This document shows, one piece after another, positions 1 through 8,675 of a stretch of DNA of 64,000 nt (the stretch's first letter is position 1; each line of letters opens with the position of its first letter). This DNA comes from Sphingomonadaceae bacterium. GTDB lineage: Bacteria > Pseudomonadota > Alphaproteobacteria > Sphingomonadales > Sphingomonadaceae. The stretch lies in contig JACKKZ010000003.1 in NCBI GenBank assembly GCA_024236195.1, positions 372,001-436,000 on the forward strand. The letters run 5' to 3'. Below the pieces are notes generated by a model that was given only the letters and a program-made list of their open reading frames with translations, made no database searches and was not told the origin of the DNA. The translations under genes and the position numbers were made by a program.

Positions 1-421
1 TGGCCAATGCCAGCAGAAGACTCAATAAAGGGACGAGAAGTCCAAACAACGCGTTCAGACCGCGAAAAGGAGCCCACGAAATCGGACGCCAAGCATCTTG
101 ACTCACTGCAACGCCATCCAGACCAGTCAGCAACTGCCTAGCAGGTAGGGCCTGCCAAATCGATGGAGGGAGCGAAATCAGTTGGATAACCGTCCACACG
201 CCTATCAACAACAATATTGACACCAGAACTGGTGCTAAACGCAACTGAAAAAAGCTAGTCATGAGAATTACCGGCATGAGGCCAAGCGCGAACAGAGGTC
301 GCAAGACTGCGAGTTGCGCGACATCAGGTCGTGAACTCCCGCCAAGCAAGGCGACGAGTACCGCAAGACATACGAGCACGAGCCAGCTACGAAGGAGGCG
401 CGGTTTTACGTGCAGGGGCAT
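1..421 (-). CDS. O-antigen ligase/polymerase-like membrane protein, N-terminal part (runs off left edge)
   Basis: Reading the minus strand from an ATG at 421-419 gives an uninterrupted frame of 140 codons to the window edge. It begins MPLHVKPRLLRSW and has several hydrophobic segments (LVLVCLAVLVALLGG, then a second after RPLFALGLMPVIL, then VSILLLIGVWTVIQLI). A Gly-Gly-Ser-Ser-Arg-Pro loop after the first membrane segment resembles the N-terminus of O-antigen ligase (WaaL/Wzy superfamily) proteins of sphingomonads. A GAAGG sequence about 10 nt upstream could be the ribosome-binding site. The gene has the same orientation as the polysaccharide operon at 8672-20884 and is separated from it only by insertion sequences, so it may once have been its next gene. 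The family assignment rests on topology and a loose resemblance; the C-terminal half is outside the window. Confidence 0.55.
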   Translation of the reverse strand, partial: MPLHVKPRLLRSWLVLVCLAVLVALLGGSSRPDVAQLAVLRPLFALGLMPVILMTSFFQLRLAPVLVSILLLIGVWTVIQLISLPPSIWQALPARQLLTGLDGVAVSQDAWRPISWAPFRGLNALFGLLVPLLSLLLALA

Positions 422-649
422 TCAAGCAAAGCCTTCATATTGAGAAATTCAAGGTCGGTGGATTAGGCAAACTCGCCAACGAATGGAAGGCATTGGTTGG
501 TCTGTTGTCGGGCATTTTGTCCTGCACAAGGGAAATTTGGCTTTATTTTCGCGAAATTTGAGTTCTGACGTGATGTCGTGGACGGCTCTCGCACCAGCCT
601 AAATATGGCAAGGTGCAGTCGTTGTAGGTCCACGTCTAGGAGTCGTTCC

Positions 650-1669
650 ATGGAGAAAGAGGTTGTTACCGTCGGATTGGATCTGGCGAAGAACGTATTT
701 CAGATACATGCAATTGGAAGTGACGGTACCGTGCTTGTCCGGCGAAAGCTGCGGCGGGCCGAGGTGATCCGCTTCTTCACCGATTTGCCGGCATGCCTGG
801 TCGGCATGGAAGCTTGTGCATCGGCGCATCATTGGGGGCGCGAGCTAATGGCTCTGGGCCATGAGGTGCGTTTGATGCCGCCAGCTTACGTCAAACCATA
901 CGTGAAGCGGGGGAAGACCGATGCGGCGGATGCTGAGGCGATCTGCGAGGCGGTGACCCGTCCAACGATGCGCTTTGTCGCCGTGAAGACGGTCGAACAA
1001 CAAGCTGTGTTGATGCTCCACAAGAGCCGAGATCTTCTGGTCCGGCAACGAACAATGTTGATCAACGCACTGCGAGGGCACCTTGCTGAATATGGGATCG
1101 TCACCCGCGTGGGCGCCGGGGGAGTTACCGCATCATTGCAAGCGCTCCACGACGAGCAAAGTAAATTGCCGGATCATGCGAGATCAGCGCTGCACGGCAT
1201 TGCTGCACAGCTTAGAGCGCTCTCCAGCGAGATAGACCGGCTGGAGACACAGATCCTTGCATGGCACCGCAATGACGAGACGAGCTGTCGTCTCGCGACG
1301 ATCCCGGGCATAGGCCCGATTACCGCATCAGCCATTGCAGCCGCCGTGCCAGATGCATCGCTGTTCCGATCGGGACGACAGTTTGCAGCGTGGCTTGGGC
1401 TCACGCCACGGCCGCACAGCTCCGGCGGTAAGGAGCGGCTTGGCGGCATCACGAAACAGGGCGATGGCTATCTTCGACGACTTCTCGTTGTCGGCGCGAC
1501 CGCAGTCATGCGCATGGCGCGCAAGGATGCGTCTCGCCAACCCTGGATGGCGCAGCTCCTCGAGCGCAAGCCGACAAAGATCGCGACGGTGGCACTCGCG
1601 AACAAGACAGCGCGCATTGCCTGGGCGGTGATGGCGCGGAAGGAGGTTTACACGCCCGTGGCCGTGTAG
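650..1669 (+). CDS. IS110-family (IS1111 group) transposase
   Basis: A 339-residue protein starting at the ATG at 650; the frame is open further upstream, but the protein family starts close to the GLDLAKNVFQIHAIG motif. This motif (residues about 8-22) is the first strand of the RuvC-like DEDD domain. Further motifs are MEACASAHHWGR, then KTDAADAEAI, then the C-terminal transposase domain with PGIGPITASAIAA, the HSSGGKERLGGI segment expected to carry the catalytic serine, and GDGYLRRLL. Length is normal for the family and no frame damage is seen, so the enzyme may be active. Such recombinases are guided by an RNA encoded in the element itself. Confidence 0.9.
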   Translation: MEKEVVTVGLDLAKNVFQIHAIGSDGTVLVRRKLRRAEVIRFFTDLPACLVGMEACASAHHWGRELMALGHEVRLMPPAYVKPYVKRGKTDAADAEAICEAVTRPTMRFVAVKTVEQQAVLMLHKSRDLLVRQRTMLINALRGHLAEYGIVTRVGAGGVTASLQALHDEQSKLPDHARSALHGIAAQLRALSSEIDRLETQILAWHRNDETSCRLATIPGIGPITASAIAAAVPDASLFRSGRQFAAWLGLTPRPHSSGGKERLGGITKQGDGYLRRLLVVGATAVMRMARKDASRQPWMAQLLERKPTKIATVALANKTARIAWAVMARKEVYTPVAV

Positions 1670-1917
1670 AAGTTATCCTCGCCGCTCGCTCAACTTTGAG
1701 TGGCAGGAGGGCGCAAGGGCAGCTCAGTAGTGATGACGAACCGGTCAGACCGGGGGTTGGTGAAACCCAAGGGGTCACAGCGCTTCGAGCGCGATGACGT
1801 GATTAGGGAGCCGACCTGCGGACTTCATCAGGGCCAGCAGCCATACGGTGCTGCGCGAACAGGCCGAACACATGGATGCACCCGACCGATCTCATCACTG
1901 CAGAAAACTCTTGCGCA
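1670..1917 (+). ncRNA. Candidate guide (bridge/seek) RNA region of IS1111 copy 1
   Basis: This is the 248-nt non-coding stretch between the transposase stop and the right subterminal repeat. In IS1111-group elements the guide RNA is encoded downstream of the transposase, so this is the expected place. The segment is GC-rich with local self-complementarity (for example CGGTCAGACCGGGGGTTGG). The exact RNA ends and its loops cannot be determined by eye. The call is positional inference from the family. Confidence 0.35.
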
Positions 1918-1957
1918 GCGAGAGCCGTCCACACATGACCCCAGCCTTCACTCAGTT

Positions 1958-3229
1958 GGGCACCCGCAATAACCCCTCGGATTTCCTGTGCTGATGTGAT
2001 TAAGCGTCCGCGAGGAGATAATGCTGATGCAATCATCGAGCCTGTTTTCGCTGCCGGAGCACCTGGATCGGCTGAGCCGGGATGGCGAGGCGGTGGACTT
2101 TGAGCTTTTCCGCCCCCTGCTGGTGAAGGGGTAGGGATATAGCGATGTAGCAAAGGGCGGCAGCCGCCGTTTGATCCAGTTTCGATGTTCAAAGTGCTGG
2201 TGGTCCAGGCACAGCACAACCTGTCGATGCTCGGATGGAGTTCATGATCCGCGACCGGCTTTCATGGATGCGCTTCTTCGGGTTCGATTTGGCCTACACC
2301 ATGCCGGATGAGAACACCATCAGGCATTATCGCAACCGGCTGACCGAGAGGGGTACGCTCGAAGCGATGATGCAGGCATTTGAGCAGCAACTGCGCGAAC
2401 GGGGCTATCTCGCCATGAGCGGGCAGATCGTGGACGCCACGCTGGTTCCTGCTCCCAAGCAGCGTAACACCGAGGACGAGAAGGTCGCAGTTAGGGCGGG
2501 CAGGTCGGCAAAGCAGATATGGCCAGGCAAGCCGAACAAGGCGCACCAGAAGGATGTCGATGCACGCTGGACGGTGAAGGTGGGCGGTAAGGTCCGCTAC
2601 CGGCCTGACGGCACGCCGCTGCCGCAGATCGCAACGCCGGTGTTCGGCTATAAGAGCCATATCAGCATCGACCGGCGCTTCGGCTTTATCCGGAAGGGCA
2701 AGGTGACCTCGGCGGTCCATCGTGACGGGCGGGAACTGCGCCATGTGGTGGACACGAACAACACCGCTTCGGATGTCTGGGCCGATAGTGCCTATCGCAG
2801 CCGGAAGAACGAGACGTTGCTGGCACGGCATATGTTCACGAGCCGCATCCATCGCCGCAAGCCCAAAAACAAGCCGATGCCCGAACGCACATCGCGGGCC
2901 AATGCCGCCAAGTCAGCCGTACGCGCCAGGGTCGAGCATGTCTTCGCACATCAGAAAGGCCGCCACGGACTGTTCATCCGTACCATCGGCCTTGCCGGAG
3001 CGCAGGCCAGACTCACGCTGGCCAACCTCGCATACAACTTCGACCGTCTGATCTTCCACGAACGACAGGCCGCAACGGGATAAGTGTGCCTGAAGTCCAT
3101 CAGCGAGGGTGGAAAAGACCGGAAAACAGGAAGGATCCGCCGCAACTATCCCATCAAGCCGCCAATCCGAGTGCCGGTGGTGCCATCACCCCAATCGTGC
3201 CGGAAAATGCAGCGTTATTGCGGGTGTCC
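1958..3229 (+). mobile_element. IS5-family element, decayed, with 16-bp terminal inverted repeats
   Basis: GGGCACCCGCAATAAC at 1958-1973 and GTTATTGCGGGTGTCC at 3214-3229 are inverted repeats with one mismatch, and they bracket an IS5-type transposase reading frame. The 1272-bp spacing is normal for the family. No target duplication is evident. The right end sits inside an IS3 orfA gene, which the insertion truncates. The left end is 25 bp from the right repeat of the IS1111 element. Confidence 0.8.
2021..3083 (+). pseudogene. IS5-family transposase, disrupted
   Basis: The frame from the ATG at 2021 (MLMQSSSLFSLPEHLDRLSR) ends at an in-frame TAG at 2132-2134. Homologous-looking sequence continues in another frame (PPFDPVSMFKVLVVQAQ) up to about 2225. 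A missing base in TCGATGCTCGG then shifts to the frame starting MEFMIRDRLSWMRFFGFDL at 2235, which is open to 3083. The last part holds the DDE-type core (VDATLVPAPKQR; VWADSAYRSRKNE; RARVEHVFAHQKGR) and the normal C-terminus. One nonsense codon and two frame changes make a functional protein unlikely. Confidence 0.8.
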
Positions 3230-3492
3230 AGCTTTCGTTTGATGACATCCTGCAGCATCTCGCGGTCCAGCGTAAAGTCAGCGACGATCCGCTTCAACCG
3301 GCCGTTCTCATCTTCCAGATCACGCCGCCGCCGCATCTCCGATGGCATCAGCCCCGCGTACTTCTTCTTCCAGTTGAAGTAAGTCGCCTGGCTGATCCCC
3401 GCTTTGCGACAGATCTCCGCCACCGGCATGCCTTCCTCTCCCTGCTTGATGACGAACGCCTTCTGCGCGTTCGTGAACTTCGATGCCTTCAT
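3230..3492 (-). pseudogene. IS3-family orfA, 3' end removed by the IS5 insertion
   Basis: The minus-strand frame from the ATG at 3492 (MKASKFTNAQKAFVIKQ) encodes the helix-turn-helix and leucine-zipper region of an IS3-family OrfA (PVAEICRKAGISQATYFNWK, then RDLEDENGRLKRIVADFTLD). It runs straight into the terminal repeat of the IS5 element after KRKLDTRNN; the reading frame continues to 3154 through IS5 sequence. No orfB is present, so only a fragment remains. It sits at the left end of an IS66 element. Confidence 0.75.
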
Positions 3493-3545
3493 GCAGTGGC
3501 TCGTATCCGTCCGGTGAAGGCCGTGGCATGACGCGGTGAGATTTT

Positions 3546-3794
3546 CTATTGGTCGTCGAGGAATGCTTCTGGACCTTCTTCGGCAAGCGCTTTGCGGAAT
3601 GCGGCATCGGCGTGTCGATCGGAGGGGAAAGGATCATCCCAGACGGTCGATGTGCCGTTTTCGTTGACGACTTCGAGCGACCAGCCTGGTGCTGTGGCGA
3701 TGCGCACAATGTTGATGATCAACCGAATGCCATTCTGCTCGATGGTCCGGCTGAGCGGAGACTCGATCAGTTCTGGTTGTGGACCGTGTTGCAT
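3546..3794 (-). CDS. Small conserved protein downstream of IS66 tnpC
   Basis: An 82-residue protein starting MQHGPQPELIESPLSR whose start codon overlaps the last 28 nt of the upstream tnpC, suggesting translational coupling. It contains GWSLEVVNENGTSTVWDD and an acidic C-terminus EEGPEAFLDDQ. Small proteins of this kind often accompany IS66-type transposase genes in alphaproteobacteria; no function is known to me. No membrane segment or cofactor motif is visible. Confidence 0.55.
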   Translation of the reverse strand: MQHGPQPELIESPLSRTIEQNGIRLIINIVRIATAPGWSLEVVNENGTSTVWDDPFPSDRHADAAFRKALAEEGPEAFLDDQ

Positions 3795-5455
3795 GGGACT
3801 TGGGTAGGAGTATCTGCTCCAGCCTTCAACGAGGAAGGTGCCCAGTTCCACGGCAGCAGTTCGTCGAGCCGGGTTGCGGGATGATCGGCGATGCGTGCGA
3901 GGACATCGGCGAGCCATGCCTGCGGGTCGATATTGTTGAGTTTTGCGGTCTGGATCAGGGTGTAGATGATGGCGGCACGCTGTCCTCCGCGATCTGAGCC
4001 GCAGAACAGCCATGCCTTGCGACCGAGCGGGATGCAGCGCAGCGCGCGCTCGGCGGCATTGTTGGTGAGGCAGATCCGTCCGTCGTCGAGGAACCGCGTG
4101 AACGCGTCCCAGCGCTTGAGCATGTAGAGGCAGGCTTTGGTCAGGTCATGGCTGCGGGACAGCCTGCTGACTTGATCGGTGAGCCAGATGTGCAGCTCTG
4201 CCATCAGCGGCGCGCTGAGTTCCCGGCGGACCGTGAGCCGCTCGACCGGAGCCTTACCACTGATGCCGCGCTCGATATCGAACAGGGCATCCAGGCGCTG
4301 CACGGCTTCGAGCGCGATCGGATAGATCATGTTGCTACGCTGGCCGCGGCTTTTGCGGCGCGCGGCGTTCGCCACATCGGCCAGTTCGAAGTACTTGCGC
4401 CTGGCATGGGCAAAGCAGCCAGCTTCCAGCACGGGGCCGCGATCGCGGCCTTCGCGGTAGAGCTCGTCGTAGCCGCCATAGGCATCGGCCTGCAGGATAC
4501 CTGACCATGCTGCGAGATGGGCTTGCGGGTGCTCGCCGCGCCGGTCGCGCGAGTAATGGAACAGCGCTGCTGGAGGATCGGCCCCGGCAAAGGGGCGATC
4601 ATCGCGGACATAGACCCATAATCGGGCCGTATCGGTCTTGCCCTTAGCCATGACTGGTACGGTGGTATCGTCGCCATGGATCCGGGTCGCGGCCAGAACA
4701 TGGGCTTCGATCAACTTGTAGAGCGGCATCAGCGCGTGGGCAGCTGCGCCGACCTGATCAGCCAGTGTCGAGACGCTGAGCGGCACGCCTTCGCGGGCGA
4801 ACCGCTCGGCCTGACGGTTGAGCGGTTGGTGCTGCCCATACTTCTCGAACAGCAGCATGGCGAGGAAGCTGGGACCGGCCCATCCACGCGGGACGACGTG
4901 GAATGGCGCAGGTGGCTGCGTGATCTTCTCGCAGTCCCGGCACGAGAACTTCTCCCGAACTGTCTGGATCACCTTCCACGAGCGAGGGATGACCTCAAGG
5001 GTCTCGGTGATATCTTCACCGAGCTTCGAGAGCCGTGCGCTGCCACAGGCGGGACAGGAACAGGGCGCAGGCACGACCACCCGCTCGCGTGGCAGGTGTT
5101 CGGGAAACGGCTTTCTTGCTGGCCGCTTGCGCTCGAAGGCGGTGACCGCAGTACTCCTGGCAGCTGCTTCCCCGGCGACCAGATCATCTTCGGCCGCATC
5201 GGCTTCGAGATCTTCGAGTTGCAACTCCATCTGATCGAGCAGGCGGCGGCTGCGTTCGGCGCTAGCGCCATATTGCTCGCGTCTGAGCTTGGCGATCTGT
5301 AGCTTGAGGTGGGCGATTACTGCCTCAATGGCGCTCTCGCGGGCATGGGCGTTAGCGAGCCTGGCCTCTGCTTCATCAGCCTTCTGGAGCGCAGAAACCA
5401 GCAGCGCTTTGAGCGCTTCAACATCGTCCGGAAGGGGTGAGATAACGGCTTCCAT
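3767..5455 (-). CDS. tnpC: IS66-family transposase TnpC (element A)
   Basis: Starts at ATG 5455 (MEAVISPLPDDVEAL), 562 residues; an upstream TTG at 5497 is less likely. Domain order is an N-terminal coiled coil (about residues 15-90), a zinc-binding segment (CSCPACGSARLSKLGEDI and CRDCEK), and the DDE transposase domain with IHGDDTTVPV, then LQADAYGGYDELY and the C-terminal NNAAERALR. The C-terminus extends past the usual DELLPWNW ending. The gene is full length, but its element is not: the preceding tnpB is truncated and tnpA is gone. Confidence 0.85.
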   Translation of the reverse strand: MEAVISPLPDDVEALKALLVSALQKADEAEARLANAHARESAIEAVIAHLKLQIAKLRREQYGASAERSRRLLDQMELQLEDLEADAAEDDLVAGEAAARSTAVTAFERKRPARKPFPEHLPRERVVVPAPCSCPACGSARLSKLGEDITETLEVIPRSWKVIQTVREKFSCRDCEKITQPPAPFHVVPRGWAGPSFLAMLLFEKYGQHQPLNRQAERFAREGVPLSVSTLADQVGAAAHALMPLYKLIEAHVLAATRIHGDDTTVPVMAKGKTDTARLWVYVRDDRPFAGADPPAALFHYSRDRRGEHPQAHLAAWSGILQADAYGGYDELYREGRDRGPVLEAGCFAHARRKYFELADVANAARRKSRGQRSNMIYPIALEAVQRLDALFDIERGISGKAPVERLTVRRELSAPLMAELHIWLTDQVSRLSRSHDLTKACLYMLKRWDAFTRFLDDGRICLTNNAAERALRCIPLGRKAWLFCGSDRGGQRAAIIYTLIQTAKLNNIDPQAWLADVLARIADHPATRLDELLPWNWAPSSLKAGADTPTQVPCNTVHNQN

Positions 5456-5516
5456 AGGCTGGAGTGAATCATCATCCACCCTCTGTCGCAAGTCCAAAAC
5501 GCTTGCCTTCTGGCGA

Positions 5517-5722
5517 TTATCCGGCGCTGGCTGGCCGCCAGGTATATTGCGGGTTACGCCAGTCGATCCCCTCCAGCAGGCAGGCTAGCTGCGAGGGGGT
5601 CAGCGACACCGTTCCTTCCCGCGCCGACGGCCAGACGAACCGTCCCTTCTCGAGGCGCTTGGCATAGAGCGACATGCCGATCCCGTCATGCCAGATGATC
5701 TTGATCAGCGAGCCGGTGCGTC
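5517..5722 (-). pseudogene. tnpB: IS66 tnpB, C-terminal fragment (element A)
   Basis: The minus strand from 5722 encodes RTGSLIKIIWHDGIGMS, LYAKRLEKGRFVWPS and LACLLEGIDWRNP, ending at TAA 5519-5517. This matches the second half of IS66 TnpB (WHDGxGMxLYxKRLExGxFxWP). The N-terminal half is missing because the terminal repeat of a second IS66 element starts at 5723. The fragment lies just upstream of tnpC of element A, so it is the remnant of that element's own tnpB. Confidence 0.8.
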
Positions 5723-5735
5723 GTAGGCGGTGTTT

Positions 5736-7259
5736 TCAGGCCACGTTGGTCCAGGGCATGAGTTCACCGATGCGATTGGCCGGGTGACCGTTTGCGAGGC
5801 TGGTGAGCGTGGCGGTCAGCCATGTGTTCGGGTCGATGCCGGATAGCTTGCAGTTCTCGATGAGCGTGGCGATCACCGCCCAGTTATCGCCGCCTTCGTC
5901 GGAGCCTGCGAACAGGGCGTTCTTGCGGTTGAGCGCAAGCGGGCGGATCGAGCGCTCGACGGTGTTGTTGTCGAGATCGATGCGGCCATCATCGAGGAAT
6001 CGGACGAGGCCATCCCAGCGCGTGAGTGCATAGCGGATCGCTTCACCAAGCCTGCTCTTGGTGCTGACCTGCCGGGCACGGGCGTTGAGGTACTGGTGGA
6101 GATCGCCAACGATGGCTCGGCTCCGTGCATTGCGGACGGTCTGGCGTTGCGGGTACGACGATCCCCGCACCTCGTCTTCGATGGCGTAGAGCTGGGCAAT
6201 GCGACGCAGGACTTCAGTGGCGACCGGCGAGCTGTCGGCCAGTTCGTAGAACTTGCGCCGCACATGCGCCCAGCAGAACGCAAGGGTCACGTCGCCGCGA
6301 CGGCGAGCAAGAGCGGTATAGCCGCCATAGCCATCGACCTGCAGAATGCCTGCAAAACGCTCGAGATGTGCTTCGGGCCGTTCGGCCTTGCGATCGGCGG
6401 CATAGACGTAGGCGACCATCGGTGGATCGCTGCCGCCCCAGGGCCGATCATCGCGGGCATAGGCCCATAGCTGACCGGTCTTGGTTCTGCCTCGTCCTGG
6501 ATCGAGCACCGGTGCCGTGGTCTCGTCGGCGAACAAGCGCCCGGATCGTCGCAGTTCTTCGAGGACATGATCGCGCAAGGGGCGCAGATACCAGGCCGCC
6601 CGGCCGACCCAGTCGGCAAGCGTGGAACGATCAAGCTGAACGCCCTGCCGGGCATAGATCTGTGCCTGACGGTAGAGCGGCAGGTGATCGGCATACTTGG
6701 AGACCAGCACCTGCGCGATCAGTGCTTCGGTCGGGATACCGCCTTCGACGATGCGGGCCGGCGCCGGAGCCTGGATCACACCGCTCTCGCACGAACGACA
6801 ACCGTAGCGGGGACGGCGTGTGACCAGCACGCGGAAGGTTGCCGGAACCACGTCGAGGCGTTCGGAGACATCCTCGCCGATCTGGTGGAGCGCACCGCCG
6901 CAGCAGGGGCAGTCCTTGCTCTCGACATCGACGAGCCTCTCGATCCGGTCCAGATGCGTCGGAAGCGAACCACGGTTGGTCTTGCGCGGACGCTCAGCCT
7001 TCTGCTTGCTCGCCTTCTCCTGCGCGTGTTCGGCTGCGGCCAGAGCTGCCTCGACTTCTTCAAGGGCAAGCTCGAACTGGTCGGGATCGAGCTGCTCGGA
7101 ACGGCGGCCGAACCGATGGCGTTGCATCGCTTCGATGATCGCGCGCAGGCGCTCGACTTCATCGCGGAATGTCTTGAGCGTATCGAGTTCGCGGGCCTGT
7201 TCGAGTACGAGCGCACGCAGCGCATCGACGTCTTCAGGCAGGCCCGCTTCCATGAGCAT
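5736..7259 (-). CDS. tnpC: IS66-family transposase TnpC (element B)
   Basis: A 507-residue protein (MLMEAGLPEDVDALRAL; an internal ATG two codons in is also possible). It has an N-terminal coiled coil, the IS66 N-terminal zinc-finger segment (CPCCGGALHQIGEDV; YGCRSCE), and the transposase domain with LFADETTAPVLDPG, LQVDGYGGYTAL and the C-terminal NNTVERSIRPLALNRKNALF. The gene is intact and ends at LMPWTNVA. It diverges clearly from TnpC of element A, so the two elements are different IS66 members. Confidence 0.9.
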   Translation of the reverse strand: MLMEAGLPEDVDALRALVLEQARELDTLKTFRDEVERLRAIIEAMQRHRFGRRSEQLDPDQFELALEEVEAALAAAEHAQEKASKQKAERPRKTNRGSLPTHLDRIERLVDVESKDCPCCGGALHQIGEDVSERLDVVPATFRVLVTRRPRYGCRSCESGVIQAPAPARIVEGGIPTEALIAQVLVSKYADHLPLYRQAQIYARQGVQLDRSTLADWVGRAAWYLRPLRDHVLEELRRSGRLFADETTAPVLDPGRGRTKTGQLWAYARDDRPWGGSDPPMVAYVYAADRKAERPEAHLERFAGILQVDGYGGYTALARRRGDVTLAFCWAHVRRKFYELADSSPVATEVLRRIAQLYAIEDEVRGSSYPQRQTVRNARSRAIVGDLHQYLNARARQVSTKSRLGEAIRYALTRWDGLVRFLDDGRIDLDNNTVERSIRPLALNRKNALFAGSDEGGDNWAVIATLIENCKLSGIDPNTWLTATLTSLANGHPANRIGELMPWTNVA

Positions 7260-7290
7260 GGCAGCAGTGAATCAGTCGCAAGACACCCCG

Positions 7291-7659
7291 TCAAGCGGCA
7301 ATCTGCGGTGCCTTCGGGCGGCGTCCGCCGTGGACACGCCGCCAGTCCAGCCCCTCTAGCAGAGCGCCCAGTTGTGCCGCTGTAAGGCGCATCACCCCAT
7401 CGCGGATGCCGGGCCACTTGAAGCCGCCCGTCTCCATCTTCTTGGCCAGCAAACACAGGCCCGTGCCGTCCCACCAGATCATCTTGATCCAGTCGGCTCG
7501 CTTGGCCCGGAACACATAGATCACGCCCGAATAGGGCTTGCCGCCATACTCGGCGGCCACCAGCGCCGCGAGCGAGTCCGGTCCCTTGCGAAAGTCCACC
7601 GGACGCGTTGCCACCATCACCTTCGCGCCAGTACCCAATGGACCAACAGGCCCGATCAT
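7291..7659 (-). CDS. tnpB: IS66-family accessory protein TnpB (element B)
   Basis: A 122-residue protein with the typical TnpB motifs: VMVATRPVDFRKGPDSL near the N-terminus, YVFRAKRADWIKMIWWDG in the middle and LLEGLDWRRV at the end. It overlaps the tnpA stop by 4 nt (7656-7659), so translation is probably coupled. TnpB is required for IS66 transposition although its biochemical role is unsettled. Confidence 0.9.
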   Translation of the reverse strand: MIGPVGPLGTGAKVMVATRPVDFRKGPDSLAALVAAEYGGKPYSGVIYVFRAKRADWIKMIWWDGTGLCLLAKKMETGGFKWPGIRDGVMRLTAAQLGALLEGLDWRRVHGGRRPKAPQIAA

Positions 7660-8111
7660 CGCGTCTCTCGCAGCGCAGTGATAACTGCCAAGATCGTGCC
7701 TGCATCTGCTCCGCGAGCGATCTTTACCGTGATCCCGTCCACTTCCAGTTCCACCGTCCTGGCCTTGCTGCGGCGTCGCCGTCGCACCAGCTTGTTCTTC
7801 GGTGCCGGATCGGGATCGGGCATCGCATCAACCACCGCCGGAACGAAGGTCGGCTCCGGCTTCGCGGCCTCGGGCATCACAAAGCCGTGCACTTCCATCT
7901 GCTCGCGCAACTGACGACGCCAGGTGAAGAGTTGCGAAGGATCCAGATCATGGCGGCGCGCGACTGCGCTCACCGACTCCATCCCCGAATAGCTCTCTGC
8001 GACGATCGACGCCTTCACCTCCGGCGGCCAATCCCGGCGCTTGCCCGCGCCGGTGAGGACCTCAAACCGCTGAACACCGCTAGTGCCAGTATCGTCACAT
8101 GACATCGTCAT
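7656..8111 (-). CDS. tnpA: IS66-family accessory protein TnpA (element B)
   Basis: A 151-residue protein with an N-terminal helix-turn-helix of the transposase IS3/IS911 type (RRDWPPEVKASIVAESYSG, then VSAVARRHDLDPSQLFTWRR) followed by a proline-rich linker and a C-terminal segment VELEVDGITVKIARGAD. Two start codons lie two codons apart at 8111 and 8105. It is the first gene of the IS66 operon. Confidence 0.88.
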   Translation of the reverse strand: MTMSCDDTGTSGVQRFEVLTGAGKRRDWPPEVKASIVAESYSGMESVSAVARRHDLDPSQLFTWRRQLREQMEVHGFVMPEAAKPEPTFVPAVVDAMPDPDPAPKNKLVRRRRRSKARTVELEVDGITVKIARGADAGTILAVITALRETR

Positions 8112-8180
8112 AGCACCAATGCCCCTCCCGCAGATCAGGGCGCGGAGACTCGGCGCTTCAGATCAACCGCGCAAGGTGGG

Positions 8181-8214
8181 GACGCGACAGCGCTTACGAC
8201 GCGACAGCGCTTAC
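8181..8214. repeat. Tandem 17-bp copies of the IS66 right end
   Basis: GACGCGACAGCGCTTAC occurs at 8181-8197 and is repeated without spacing at 8198-8214. The inner copy ends element B. The outer copy is best read as the surviving right end of the older IS66 element A, whose tnpA and 5' tnpB are missing. This fits recombination or end-to-end insertion between two related elements. Confidence 0.75.
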
Positions 8215-8384
8215 TAAGCACGCTCTTATGAGCACGCTTAAGAGCGCTCGCTGCCTACCCACGCAAGGCGGCCCCCGCCGGATGGATACGATGTCTACTG
8301 CGGAAAACTCTATCTCGAAACGGTCCAAAATTCAGGTGCCAGAGCACACCGCTGCCGAGCCGATGATGGAGATCCCGGTTACCA

Positions 8385-8675
8385 CGCCCAAGGCGCTGCT
8401 CGCGGACAAGGGCTATAACGGGGATCGCTACCTTGAAAGCCTGCCGATCCGGGGCATTCTGCCGATCATTCCGCCCCCCCTTGAACCGCAAGGTTCCTGA
8501 GCATCCCAACTATCGCCGCTATAATGACCGCAATCGCAACGAGCGCATGTTCAACAAGCTCAAGCAATCTCGCCGCATCGCCCCTCGCTACGACAAGACC
8601 GCGCTGTCCTTCGCCTGCTTTTTCAACCTTGCAAGCATCCGCCTATGGCTAAAGTCTATTGTCAGCAGGGCCTAG
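8385..8675 (+). pseudogene. IS5-family transposase, C-terminal remnant
   Basis: Two overlapping plus-strand frames together encode the C-terminal third of an IS5-type transposase: KALLADKGYNGDRYLESLPI then RGILPIIPPP in one frame, and PNYRRYNDRNRNERMFNKLK, then YDKTALSFACFFNLASIRLW, in another. The change of frame lies near a run of C residues at about 8474-8481. The frame ends 3 nt into the stop region of the Wzy-like gene on the other strand. Confidence 0.75.

Larger units (their letters stand above)
571..1935 (+). mobile_element. IS110-family element of the IS1111 group (copy 1)
   Basis: A 15-bp perfect inverted repeat, GTGGACGGCTCTCGC at 578-592 and its complement at 1918-1932, brackets an IS110-type transposase. 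Subterminal inverted repeats are the hallmark of the IS1111 group, whereas the IS110 group lacks them. The outer ends lie a few bases beyond the repeats and cannot be fixed here, so the outer limits are approximate. A 248-nt non-coding stretch follows the transposase inside the right repeat. The element lies just left of a decayed IS5 element. Confidence 0.8.
5723..8197 (-). mobile_element. Complete IS66-family element (element B) nested in element A
   Basis: Contains tnpA, tnpB and tnpC in the usual order on the minus strand. The right end, read inward, is GTAAGCGCTGTCGCGTC (8197-8181). The left end is GTAGGCGGTGTTTTC at 5723-5737, sharing GTA-GCG-TGT with it. No 8-bp target duplication is visible. 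A second copy of the 17-bp right end follows directly at 8198-8214. Confidence 0.8.
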
